64,000 bases of DNA from Fidelibacterota bacterium. Its GTDB lineage: Bacteria > Fidelibacterota > UBA8477 > JABMPR01. Location: NCBI GenBank assembly GCA_021734325.1, contig JAIPJF010000009.1, positions 54,860 through 118,859 on the forward strand, given 5' to 3'. Position 1 is the stretch's first letter, and each line of letters opens with the position of its first letter. Made by a program: the position numbers and the translations under genes. This document shows, in pieces, positions 36,126-44,262 of the stretch. The notes under the pieces are model-generated. The model worked only from the letters and a program-made list of their open reading frames with translations, did no database searches and was not told the DNA's origin.

Positions 36126-37418
36126 TCATAAGTCTTGAGTGCCGTTTTTATAGCGTTTCCGGGACTGAAATCTGCGTTTTCTGTTTCCGTTTTTCTGGTC
36201 GGCTCCCGGCCCCTGGATGGTTCTGGATGGTACAGTCTTTTTCTGGGTGGGGCTGTCGGCAGCCGAATCTGAAGCGTTCTCATATTTATATGGATGGTCA
36301 TCCACTCTTGGTATTTTTTGATTGATCAACTTCTGAATATCTCTAAGCAGCGGTTCTTCCTCAGGATCGCAGAATGAGATCGCCATCCCGCTTAAACCGG
36401 CACGACCTGTTCTGCCGATGCGGTGAATATAAGTTTCAGGTACGTTTGGAAGGTCATAATTGACCACATAGGCCAGATCATCAACATCGATCCCGCGAGC
36501 GGCAATATCCGTAGCAACCAGAACGGGGGTTTCACCATTTTTAAAATTTCCCAGTGCTCTTTGCCGGGCCGTCTGGGACTTATTGCTATGAATTGCTTCT
36601 GCAACAATACCGGCAGTGTCCAGCAATCGGACGATCTTGTTTGCACCATGTTTGGTGCGTGAAAAGACCAGAACTGAGCTTGGAGATCCCAGCTTCATCA
36701 GATGGATGAGCAGCTTGACCTTATTCTTTTTCGGCACAAAGTACACCGATTGAGCCACCTTCTCTGCTGTGGTCTGCTCTGGAGTTACCGATACCTTTTC
36801 AGGTTTACTCCTTAATAATTTTTGGGACAAGGCAACAATATCAGGTGGCATGGTCGCTGAAAAGAAAAGAGATTGTCTCTTTGCTGGAAGCTTATCAATG
36901 ATTTTCCTAATATCATGGATAAAGCCCATGTCCAGCATGCGATCCGCTTCATCCAGCACCGAATACTCAACATTATCCAGGGAAACAATCCCCTGGCCAA
37001 TGAGATCCAGCAAGCGTCCGGGCGTTGCGACCAAAACGTCGATCCCTTTACTGAGCTCCTTGGTTTGCTTGCCCTGTTTAACACCACCAAAAATAACAGT
37101 GTTTCGAATTCCTGTATGTTTTCCATAAACCGAAAAGCTTTCACCAATCTGGATGGCTAATTCCCTGGTTGGGGTAACGATCAAGGCCCTGATTTTTTGC
37201 GGGCGCTTGACGCTTTGATTTTTCTGATATAATAATTGCAGAATGGGGATGGCAAAGGCTGCTGTCTTTCCGGTACCTGTTTGAGCACTCCCTAAAAGAT
37301 CCATACCGCGGAGGAGAATGGGGATGGACTGTTCCTGGATTGGCGTTGGATGTGTGTACCCCTCAGCCTCCAGAGATCTCAGTATGGGTTCAATAACGTT
37401 CAGGTCTTTAAAGGTCAT
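36126..37418 (-). CDS. rhlE: DEAD-box RNA helicase of the RhlE type
   Basis: The protein has 430 residues. The N-terminal Q motif is [14 protein letters not shown], followed by [16 protein letters not shown], the DEAD box in [24 protein letters not shown] and [10 protein letters not shown]. The C-terminus is a short basic, serine-rich tail without the DbpA domain. It is immediately upstream of the deaD-type gene and probably shares its transcript. The pair suggests two sequential RNA-remodelling steps, but that is inference. Confidence 0.9.
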   Translation of the reverse strand: MTFKDLNVIEPILRSLEAEGYTHPTPIQEQSIPILLRGMDLLGSAQTGTGKTAAFAIPILQLLYQKNQSVKRPQKIRALIVTPTRELAIQIGESFSVYGKHTGIRNTVIFGGVKQGKQTKELSKGIDVLVATPGRLLDLIGQGIVSLDNVEYSVLDEADRMLDMGFIHDIRKIIDKLPAKRQSLFFSATMPPDIVALSQKLLRSKPEKVSVTPEQTTAEKVAQSVYFVPKKNKVKLLIHLMKLGSPSSVLVFSRTKHGANKIVRLLDTAGIVAEAIHSNKSQTARQRALGNFKNGETPVLVATDIAARGIDVDDLAYVVNYDLPNVPETYIHRIGRTGRAGLSGMAISFCDPEEEPLLRDIQKLINQKIPRVDDHPYKYENASDSAADSPTQKKTVPSRTIQGPGADQKNGNRKRRFQSRKRYKNGTQDL

Positions 37419-37697
37419 GATTTATCTTTAATATTGTTCATGGGGAGGACTGTGCTGATGCTCTCTTCTTAAATTCTTGGGCATGGTTGCCGGTAACATC
37501 CCAATTATCAGAGAGTCACTTATTCTAACACGTGCTATATATTCAACTTGGAGGATATGCAAGAAGTATTCTGCATATTTAAAGGGAGAGTTGAGGAGGT
37601 GAAATTGCCCCTCAGATACAAGGGTGACATGTTCTGCATCTTGACTGGAAGCAGGAATCCCCGACTTTTATGGGTCCATACTTGCCGAAGCTAAGAC
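37419..37697. other. intergenic region with a start-less open frame
   Basis: Upstream of the rhlE-type gene (minus strand) no clear promoter can be picked out. A minus-strand frame stays open from a stop near 37666 to TAA 37428-37430, with coding-like composition (for example VTLVSEGQFHLLNSPFKYAE). It has no plausible start codon or ribosome site and I recognise no family. It could be a gene remnant or a chance frame. Confidence 0.3.
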
Positions 37698-38084
37698 TTA
37701 GAGTTTTGGATCCTTGAAGCTATCAAGCCACTCGATGGCTGCTCTTTTTGTGGAGAATACCTTAAATCTATATTTTGGTGCCTTGGACAGTTCTTCATAA
37801 AAGATTGACAGGGCTGTCTCCCTTGGGCTGTCCAGAATGATCGCATCCACAATGGCGTCATATTTTTCAAGAGACCGATTATTGGCCTCCACAATTTTTG
37901 GCAGGGCTTCTCCCGGGAAATTCATAAAGGATTCCAGACCATCTGTCAGGATCTTCAAATATCGGGGATAGTCCCGGTTCAATCTTGTTGCATCGATATA
38001 GTCGATGATCTCTTTCAGGGTCACCTCTCCAAAAAACCGTGTTTCCAGAATATTTCTGTCTGAATTGAATTTTGATGTTATCAT
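37698..38084 (-). CDS. small soluble protein, STAS/SpoIIAA-like fold suspected
   Basis: The protein has 128 residues. It starts MITSKFNSDRNILETRFFGE with VTLKEIIDYIDATRL, then LKILTDGLESFMN and DAIILDSPRETALSIFYEEL, and ends with KVFSTKRAAIEWLDSF. The alternation of strands and helices and the terminal FSTxxxAxxWL resemble the SpoIIAA-like/STAS group of small proteins often found in FCB bacteria. No catalytic residues are evident. It stands alone, upstream of the rhlE gene on the same strand, and its role is unknown. Confidence 0.6.
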   Translation of the reverse strand: MITSKFNSDRNILETRFFGEVTLKEIIDYIDATRLNRDYPRYLKILTDGLESFMNFPGEALPKIVEANNRSLEKYDAIVDAIILDSPRETALSIFYEELSKAPKYRFKVFSTKRAAIEWLDSFKDPKL

Positions 38085-38408
38085 AAGTAATTAAGCGTTG
38101 ACGGTTCTCCTTTAGCGCCGTACCCTTCCCGTACTGATTTCTGGCGTAAACAGATCAACGCCCTTTCCCCAGCATTTCTTCCAGGGGAATGGTGGTCTGA
38201 AGCGTAGCGCACTTTACAGCACTGACAAATCGGATCTGCCCTAGATTGAATGTTCTGAAGACAAAATATACCACTTTCTGCGCCTTGTTTCAAGACCGCC
38301 TGTCTGGTACAGACGGTCGTTGGTGTCATGCTGCTTTTCGGTTTGGTTGTGTGCCATGGGGGATTTTGTAAAACCTCATTGTAGTGCTGCCACTGAGCCA
38401 AATCGTTT
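38085..38408. other. 324-bp gene-poor spacer
   Basis: The spacer holds only short overlapping minus-strand frames broken by stops. One has the composition of coding sequence (TTIPLEEMLGKG near 38160) but no usable start or Shine-Dalgarno sequence. An inverted pair CCGTCTGTACCAGACAGGCGG (imperfect) occurs near 38300. I see no RNA gene. It marks the left border of the AT-rich island and may be eroded sequence. Confidence 0.4.
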
Positions 38409-39362
38409 TTATATTTCTTTCATTACTAAATATGTTGCATAGATAATGTAAAATCCAAATAAAACTCCTGCTTCCCACCTGTCTAATTTTTTCCTTTGCC
38501 CGGTCAACATTGAAGTTAACAGAAAAACAGTCCCTCCAATTAAAATATACATATCTAAGTTAAACTTCGTATTATACTCAATTGGTTTAATAATACTGCT
38601 TATTGATAAAATCAAAAGAATATTGAAAACATTTGAACCAATAACATTTCCAATCGCTATGTCACTGTTTTTTTTTGTTGCAGCAACAATTGAAGTTACT
38701 AATTCCGGCAATGAAGTTCCAGCGGCGATAATTGTCAAACCTATTATTTTTTCACTAACACCTAATGCGTTTGCAATATCGACACTATTTACTACTACAA
38801 ACTGTCCTCCTGTTATCAAAGCTCCTAATCCAATGATAATTAATCCCCAAATCCTGATTACAGGTTTTTGAATATCCAATGTAGTCTTTTGCGGATCATT
38901 TTTCATTTGTTTGAAAACATAAAACAGGAAAAGACAAAACAATACCAACATAATCAATCCGTCGATTCGAGTGGAATAAGTGTGTCCGGAGAATGCAAAA
39001 TCATTAAGCAGGAATAATAATAATATTGAGACAAAAAGAGAAATTGGTATTTCTCTCCAGGCTGTTGAAGTTTGAACTTTAATCGGTATAATCAGCCCTG
39101 ACAATCCAAGAATAATAAACAAATTGAAATTGTTACTTCCAATAATATTCCCAAGCACTATGTCCGAGTGGCCTTTTAGAGATGCAATACTATTGACCAC
39201 TAATTCAGGAGCTGAAGTACCAAATGCAACAATAGTCAAACCAATCGCCAGATCCGACACTTTGTATTTTTTCGCCAATGCAGAAGCTCCATCAACAAGC
39301 CATATTGCTCCATATATCAAGGAGACAAATCCGACCAGGACCAATAAACCAGGAATTATCAT
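38409..39362 (-). CDS. CaCA family sodium/calcium antiporter (YrbG-like)
   Basis: The protein has 317 residues with ten membrane helices. The two alpha-repeats are visible: GTSAPELVVNSIASLKGHSDIVLGN with IIGSNNFNLF in the first half, and AAGTSLPELVTSIVAATKKNSDIAIGN with VIGSNVFNIL in the second. These Glu-containing motifs bind the cation. Such proteins exchange sodium or protons for calcium at the inner membrane. The gene is AT-rich compared with the flanking chromosome and is the most distal of three co-directional genes in the 38.4-42.0 kb island. Confidence 0.9.
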   Translation of the reverse strand: MIIPGLLVLVGFVSLIYGAIWLVDGASALAKKYKVSDLAIGLTIVAFGTSAPELVVNSIASLKGHSDIVLGNIIGSNNFNLFIILGLSGLIIPIKVQTSTAWREIPISLFVSILLLFLLNDFAFSGHTYSTRIDGLIMLVLFCLFLFYVFKQMKNDPQKTTLDIQKPVIRIWGLIIIGLGALITGGQFVVVNSVDIANALGVSEKIIGLTIIAAGTSLPELVTSIVAATKKNSDIAIGNVIGSNVFNILLILSISSIIKPIEYNTKFNLDMYILIGGTVFLLTSMLTGQRKKLDRWEAGVLFGFYIIYATYLVMKEI

Positions 39363-39475
39363 ACAATCATTTTTGATTCAAATGTGAGTGAATTGGGATA
39401 TCGTGTCTTCATTTTTATCATGTCTTTCCGCATCGGTAAATGCACCCTTATCCGTGCAATGTTGTATGACCGCGT

Positions 39476-39485
39476 GTTAGCAAAC
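39476..39485 (-). repeat. attC-like inverse core (R''-type) at the 3' end of the membrane-protein gene
   Basis: On the minus strand the sequence GTTTGCTAAC lies four bases past the stop of the 39490-40734 gene. It is complementary, with one mismatch in ten, to GTTAGCCAAC found upstream of the same gene at 40754-40763. In integron cassettes the 3' inverse core is complementary to the cassette's own 5' core, which is the relation seen here. A small stem (TGCAC/GTGCA) follows, but no full second arm is seen. Confidence 0.45.
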
Positions 39486-39489
39486 GTTT

Positions 39490-40734
39490 TTATTTTAGCC
39501 CAAACAGAAACGGCAGAATAAATATCACAATAATTGTATAGCCGGCATAGATGGTCAAATACTTTGCTACTGTCTGTTCAACAGTATTCAGCTGATTAGG
39601 ATCATAATAGGACTTATATAAGTGCCTTGCTATAAGTACAAGGTTCACAAAAATCAGGATATTTGAAATCAATACTACTGTTCGATTTGGTGTAAAACCT
39701 TCAGTAGCTCTTAATATTATCGCAATTAATGCAATAGAATTGATAATGATTGCCAGGGATGCCAACAGGAATAAGAACCAGACATTAATATTTTTCTTTT
39801 TTGATTTATCTAATTCTGAAATAGAAAACACAATTATTGCCATTACTGCTATAAGCATGACATTGAATAGTAGTAATAAATTCCTGTCCTCGAAAATATT
39901 ACTTTGTGAAAATATTATAGAAACTAAATACACAGCAAGCGTTATCAGCACCAAAGGGGTGAAAACCCGTGCAATTACAGGAGCTATTTTATTTGTAATA
40001 GTTGGATAGAGGCGAATTAAATAAAATGAAATTATTGGTGCAGCTACACCCCCAATAATTACAATGTTTTCCATATAAAATCGTTCAATATCCATATTGA
40101 TTTCCGAAAATAAACCGATTGTTATCCCTGTAAGCATGCCACCTGAGATTAGAAACAACCCGGTCATTATGAGTAATTCGCCATTAAAACGGATAAATTC
40201 TATTCGTTTGGCCATATTTTTATAGTCAAAAGAAATAAAAGATAAACCAAATAAACACCATAACAATAAAGGGGAATGAATCATGGAAAGCATGACTGAA
40301 TCACTTCCCGTGTTTGGTAGAAGATTAAGAAAAAGTGCTAATATCAATACGATTAATCCATAAGTCAACAAGCGCTTTTTGTTAAAAATCTTATTTTGCC
40401 AGAAGGTATAAAGAATAATGCCATTGAATATAATGATTGCCAAATTTCTTGTATAAAAGAACTCAGTGTTGATTTGCGAAAGTATAGTGGGCAGTTTGGC
40501 TAATAATCCGGTAACAAGGGAAAGCAGTAATACGATCAACAAATCCGGTTTTGAAAATTCTTGCGCTTTTATATCTGTTTCGTGGGCTAAGCGAATTTTC
40601 CAAAACTTCACCAAATCAGAATTATACTCTTCCGAGAGTTCAGTAAATGATTTCGAATAATCCTGTTTATTTTGCTGATACAATTGTTCAAGGACTTCGG
40701 GATTATTGATATTTTCTTTTATTTTATTTTTCAC
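39490..40734 (-). CDS. multi-pass membrane protein, DUF4153-like
   Basis: The protein has 414 residues. A hydrophilic N-terminal segment of about 65 residues (NNPEVLEQLYQQNKQDYSKS) precedes about eleven membrane helices. The order of helices, FFYTRNLAIIIFNGIIL and the late YAGYTIIVIFILPFLFG resemble the DUF4153 group of Bacteroidota, whose function is unknown; the match is by impression only. It is AT-rich and lies between attC-like sites at 39476-39485 and 40754-40891, as a cassette gene would. There is no co-oriented promoter close to the start. Confidence 0.6.
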   Translation of the reverse strand: MKNKIKENINNPEVLEQLYQQNKQDYSKSFTELSEEYNSDLVKFWKIRLAHETDIKAQEFSKPDLLIVLLLSLVTGLLAKLPTILSQINTEFFYTRNLAIIIFNGIILYTFWQNKIFNKKRLLTYGLIVLILALFLNLLPNTGSDSVMLSMIHSPLLLWCLFGLSFISFDYKNMAKRIEFIRFNGELLIMTGLFLISGGMLTGITIGLFSEINMDIERFYMENIVIIGGVAAPIISFYLIRLYPTITNKIAPVIARVFTPLVLITLAVYLVSIIFSQSNIFEDRNLLLLFNVMLIAVMAIIVFSISELDKSKKKNINVWFLFLLASLAIIINSIALIAIILRATEGFTPNRTVVLISNILIFVNLVLIARHLYKSYYDPNQLNTVEQTVAKYLTIYAGYTIIVIFILPFLFGLK

Positions 40735-40753
40735 GGTCTAATTGCTTTTTTTT

Positions 40754-40891
40754 GTTGGCTAACGGTTAGTATAAGAATAGTAGCCGACTGCGGGGCGATT
40801 TCCTGTCAAGTTACACAAAAGTTGAAGCGGACTACAACCCTTGAATTTACAACTGAACCGGCTATTATTTTTATACATTGTTACAGGGCGT
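40754..40891 (-). repeat. attC-like imperfect inverted repeat between two island genes
   Basis: The arms GTATAAGAATAGTAGCCG (40769-40786) and CGGCTATTATTTTTATAC (40859-40876) are complementary at 16 of 18 positions. Outside them lie TAAC-containing cores: on the minus strand GTTAGCC at the left (40757-40763) and CTGTAAC at the right (40880-40886). Total size is about 138 bp, within the range of integron attC sites, and the upstream gene's stop codon lies inside the right arm, as often happens in cassettes. The cores only loosely match the classical RYYYAAC/GTTRRRY consensus. Confidence 0.55.
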
Positions 40892-41938
40892 TTTATTTAT
40901 TTTTTGTTTTATCTCTTCAATTCCAAATGTCGGGTCACCACGATGTAACATTCGATGACAGTTACTACAAACGAGTGCGATATCTTCTCGTCTTGTCTTT
41001 GTTTTTCCATCCCTTTCAGCTAATGGACTTTTGTGGTGAGCCTCAATAAATCCTTCTCCTATTTCTCCATATTTTTCAAAAAACGAAAATCCGCAAATCT
41101 GGCAATTAAGCATTTTATTCTCAGCTATCGCTTGTTTCTTAATTCTTTGAATAAATGCATTATCCCTTTCATATCTCATATGTTGAGCTAAAACTGAATT
41201 GCCCTCTATTGCTGTTGGTTCTATCTCTTCTGCAACTTGAATCGTTTTATTCTTAGGTTTGTATAAATCAAGAATTTGTCTGTGAACGAATAAATGAAAG
41301 TCTTGAACTAACCAAACTTTATCAATTAAAGACAGTTCTGTTTTTAGGGGAATATTTAATTCTGGATTGTCGTTGTAAAATTTGTTCCATTCTGTTAAAC
41401 ACAAATCTTCGATTGGGTATTGAGCCAGATTATTCCATGTCTCGTGCATAAATGATTGACATTCCAATAAATATTCATGCCCAACTTTAGGGAATTTCTC
41501 TTTCTCATAGTTGAATAAGTATTTAACAGTTTGGTCAAAACCTTTCATTGGTATAGGATAGAATTTTTCAGGAAACAAAGAAGCTAACCACGCAGAAAGA
41601 GCTGTAAAACTCATAGTTCTTTCTGTCCAGTCAATTTGTTCAAAATCTTTAATTCCAAATTCACGAAATAATTTGATGTCTTTTAAGGAAATAAAATCTT
41701 TTAATTCAACTCTGCCACTTTTTTGGATAAATTGGATTCCTCTTACGTCTGTTGTGTATTTGATTTTTTGAGATTGTCGAAGAATTTGAAGTATTTCAGA
41801 ATCGGAATTTGATTCCCAGTCAACATTACAATTGACATAATTTGCATATTCAAATTTATATGCTTCTTCTTCAATCCAGTTTTCGTTTTTACAGAATCGA
41901 ATGTATTTGTCAATTGAATTTTTAAAAGAGTTATTCAT
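40871..41938 (-). CDS. HNH endonuclease, McrA-like
   Basis: The protein has 355 residues. The C-terminal HNH module has zinc-binding cysteines and catalytic histidines: CQICGFSF, then FIEAHHKSPLAE, then DIALVCSNCHRMLHRGD, at about residues 280-335. The N-terminal 200 residues are aromatic- and acid-rich and may recognise DNA, but no family is certain. HNH proteins of this form include type IV restriction enzymes that cut modified DNA, so phage defence is plausible. The gene is AT-rich. Its last codons (TPCNNV) overlap the attC-like core, and the same core in the opposite orientation occurs before its start. Confidence 0.82.
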   Translation of the reverse strand: MNNSFKNSIDKYIRFCKNENWIEEEAYKFEYANYVNCNVDWESNSDSEILQILRQSQKIKYTTDVRGIQFIQKSGRVELKDFISLKDIKLFREFGIKDFEQIDWTERTMSFTALSAWLASLFPEKFYPIPMKGFDQTVKYLFNYEKEKFPKVGHEYLLECQSFMHETWNNLAQYPIEDLCLTEWNKFYNDNPELNIPLKTELSLIDKVWLVQDFHLFVHRQILDLYKPKNKTIQVAEEIEPTAIEGNSVLAQHMRYERDNAFIQRIKKQAIAENKMLNCQICGFSFFEKYGEIGEGFIEAHHKSPLAERDGKTKTRREDIALVCSNCHRMLHRGDPTFGIEEIKQKINKTPCNNV

Positions 41939-41962
41939 TTTGTTAAGTGTCTTTCCTTAAAT

Positions 41963-41972
41963 GCCCTGTAAC
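41963..41972 (-). repeat. attI- or attC-like core upstream of the HNH gene
   Basis: On the minus strand GTTACAGGGC lies 25 bases before the HNH start codon. Its exact complement GCCCTGTAAC forms the core at the 3' end of the same gene (40880-40889), ten of ten bases. No partner arm is found further upstream. The site is therefore more like a simple attI, or a half site, next to the recombinase remnant whose stop codon is 82 bases away. Confidence 0.45.
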
Positions 41973-42053
41973 GTCTGTGTATGTTTATTGTGTTTATTTT
42001 CACTATGGGCATACTCTCTATAGACCTTATTCTTCCATATCCAGGGTGTAACT

Positions 42054-42367
42054 TCACTTTTTATCAGCAGCTAGAATTTCGTCAATGGGATTCTTGATTA
42101 TTTTAAAATCCCGCTTGCTTACATGGGTATAGATCTTAGTCGTTTTAGAACTGCTGTGCCCCAATAATTCCTGGATGTAGTGCAAATCTGTCCCAATTTC
42201 CAGCAAAAGGGTGGCGGAATGCCTTAACATGGCGGTGTCACTGGCTTTTTTTATTGCGTCTGTCCCGGCCCGTCTCAAAACAGCAGCCACACTTGCAGCA
42301 CTGTACTTGCCTCCCCCGAGCCTTCAAACGAATAGGCATTTGGCAATGACTTGGCTGGTTTTATCAT
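42054..42367 (-). pseudogene. 3' remnant of a tyrosine recombinase, integron-integrase-like, frameshifted
   Basis: The in-frame part ending at 42054 carries the C-terminal catalytic region: [20 protein letters not shown] (the HxxR region keeps LRHS), [18 protein letters not shown] with the nucleophile tyrosine, and an ending of [13 protein letters not shown]. Upstream codons continue the family sequence: [18 protein letters not shown] in one frame and [17 protein letters not shown] in the next frame, joined at a run of five G, so a frameshift has occurred. Everything N-terminal is missing, and the next gene's stop is four bases away. It lies beside the attC-like cassettes and points in the same direction as them, as reported for reverse-oriented integrases in Treponema. 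The diagnostic integron-specific helix is not in the remnant, so an ordinary XerC/phage-type integrase is also possible. Confidence 0.7.
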
Positions 42368-42371
42368 TCTT

Positions 42372-43007
42372 TTACAACCACCCCAATCCCAGTCCGAAGA
42401 TCAGTACACAGAGGGCATCCACACCCCAAATTACTGAAACCGCGATCAGCCGCTTCTTCATGTCAGACATATCATAGACCCAGAAGGCGACAACAAAAAA
42501 TGTCAGATATCCGAACATGAAAATTAACCAGGGTGTGTTCATATCCCAGAAACTGTAGTCCCAGGTCAGGGCATCAACGGCATTAAGCAGGAATTCCACG
42601 ACGACACTGAAAATGGAGCCTGCAATCGCCACGAACCAACGATTCGGGATACCCAGTATCCTGTCTTCCTTGTTTGGCAAAAGCATCTTTGTCCAGATAA
42701 TACCTGCGACTGCAAACATGAACATGATCTCAATATTCAGCCCGATCAGTATGAGATACGCCGTATCTCCCGGACAACACCAGAGGGGGGCATAATTCGT
42801 AAAATGAAAGATGAGTGAATTCATCAGTTCATTAAACCAGTCCATCCCCCAGAATGCGAGACCCGCCAAAACAAGGGTGTAGTTCTTCTTCTCCATTTCG
42901 ACAGCGTAGACATAAAAAACAAAGGCCAGCAATGGGATGACATACCATTGAAATTGTGACCCATCTCGTAAAATGTTCAAAGCTTGTTGTGAAAATTCAC
43001 TGGGCAT
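42372..43007 (-). CDS. multi-pass membrane protein of unknown function
   Basis: The protein has 211 residues from ATG 43007, which has a perfect AGGAGG seven bases upstream; a longer frame from 43079 is not supported. Six to seven hydrophobic segments alternate with short loops (FQWYVIPLLAFVFYVYAVEM, FWGMDWFNELMNSL, WFVAIAGSIFSVVVEFLLNA). Trp- and Asp-rich loops such as ALTWDYSFWDMNTPW stand out. I do not recognise the family. The recombinase remnant begins right after its stop, so this gene marks the right edge of the island. Confidence 0.7.
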   Translation of the reverse strand: MPSEFSQQALNILRDGSQFQWYVIPLLAFVFYVYAVEMEKKNYTLVLAGLAFWGMDWFNELMNSLIFHFTNYAPLWCCPGDTAYLILIGLNIEIMFMFAVAGIIWTKMLLPNKEDRILGIPNRWFVAIAGSIFSVVVEFLLNAVDALTWDYSFWDMNTPWLIFMFGYLTFFVVAFWVYDMSDMKKRLIAVSVIWGVDALCVLIFGLGLGWL

Positions 43008-43124
43008 AATTCCTCCTGAAGTAGTGAGTTGTTTAAAATAAGGGCTCCATTTGAAAGAAAAAGGTTTTTGACGAGTCAATCCCTGGTATTTACATCAGAT
43101 GTCCGTCCTGAAGCTGCTACCTTT

Positions 43125-44174
43125 TTATCCTATCACGATTCCCGGTGTCCATCTGCTCGTCAGGCCAAATATAAAACCACCGTCCTTATTAACAGCTGTC
43201 CACAGACCGGGAGAGAAGGCCCCCACCTTCAAGACGCCAGGGAAGACATTGAACAGGACCGGATAATCAATATGTCCGCTGATCTTCAGGGAGGCCAGGA
43301 GGGAATTGTTTCTGTCGTAGAATATCCCCGTACTCCATACCAGTTTGACAGTTTTTATATTTCTCTCTTCATCCACATCAATCAGCTCTTTCCCGATAAA
43401 TCCTCCACCCATGGAAATTGTATTCTCAGGGTCTAGCTTATAGGAAAGCCCCACCAACCCATCCATTCCAAATGTATAGAATAGCTGCCATTTAACTGTC
43501 TTGGGGAGGTCCCATTTTATGGTCCAGTACTGCCCATTGTTATGAAGAGATTTATCACTAAAGCGAATGGATGGTTGCATTGACCAGTCGGACAAATTTA
43601 GCCGCTTTCTAAAAAACCTGGCTACCCGATCATTGCTGAAAAGGAGGACGCCAGCTATATCAAAAAATAGAAGATCGGCAACAGCATCTCCGTTGTAGTC
43701 CTTAAAATAATAGTTCTCGACAACTTCATTCAGAAAGTGAAAGGCGCCCACGGTAACAATACTCAATAAAACTGGTTTGGGGTAATCATAAAACTTGTAC
43801 CAATCTATAAGCATACGATATGTCATCCCACCACCAATCAGGTGGACATTATAATTGGGCCACCACTGAACATGTTTGATACTGAACTTTAGTGGGAACA
43901 GTTCACTGGTTATGAATTTTTGGGTCCCATAAGCTGAAATAGTTTTGAGTGGATGCGAAACTGATCTCCAGACATTCGCAGAAGCGTCCTTATAGGGATA
44001 GTCAAAAATTGTCCTTTCTCGATTGCCTAGTTGAATAATGTCATACCCATTATTCAGGACCACACTGACTGGGTTAAATAGTGCTTCAGACCCATAAGAC
44101 TTACCTGTATAAAAAAATTGCCCATGAACAATAATGGGTGCCAGGGACAGCGCGAATACCACACTTTTTATCAA
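43125..44174 (-). CDS. predicted outer-membrane or periplasmic protein of unknown function
   Basis: The protein has 349 residues. A signal peptide is clear (MIKSVVFALSLAPIIVHGQ, cleavage near residue 19). A central part with membrane-like helices (YPKPVLLSIVTVGAFHFLNE, AVADLLFFDIAGVLLF) resembles integral segments. The C-terminal half has strand-like alternation (KWQLFYTFGMDGLVGLSY, FGLTSRWTPGIVIG). The FKDYNGDAVADLLFFDIAG segment looks like a DUF2279/YfiM-type core, but I am not certain. The gene stands alone between the membrane-protein gene and the Fe-S gene. Confidence 0.6.
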   Translation of the reverse strand: MIKSVVFALSLAPIIVHGQFFYTGKSYGSEALFNPVSVVLNNGYDIIQLGNRERTIFDYPYKDASANVWRSVSHPLKTISAYGTQKFITSELFPLKFSIKHVQWWPNYNVHLIGGGMTYRMLIDWYKFYDYPKPVLLSIVTVGAFHFLNEVVENYYFKDYNGDAVADLLFFDIAGVLLFSNDRVARFFRKRLNLSDWSMQPSIRFSDKSLHNNGQYWTIKWDLPKTVKWQLFYTFGMDGLVGLSYKLDPENTISMGGGFIGKELIDVDEERNIKTVKLVWSTGIFYDRNNSLLASLKISGHIDYPVLFNVFPGVLKVGAFSPGLWTAVNKDGGFIFGLTSRWTPGIVIG

Positions 44175-44262
44175 CCAGAAATAATATGAATGTTTGCTAG
44201 TCAGAACTGTTTCTTATTTGATCGTCAACAAGAGAGTAAACTAAATTCAGCCAGGATCAAGG

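Noticed and set aside
36083..36301. N-terminal extension of the deaD-type helicase
   Set aside because: The extra 73 codons overlap the coding end of the rhlE-type gene in another frame and are not helicase-like. The family N-terminus begins at 36082.
34373..37418. Duplication of one helicase gene
   Set aside because: The two products share only general DEAD-box motifs. They belong to different subfamilies and have different C-termini, so this is not a recent tandem duplication.
38085..38408. 106-codon minus-strand frame as a gene
   Set aside because: It overlaps the start region of the next gene, has no Shine-Dalgarno sequence and its composition is inconsistent. Other frames over the same stretch look equally coding-like, as in eroded DNA.
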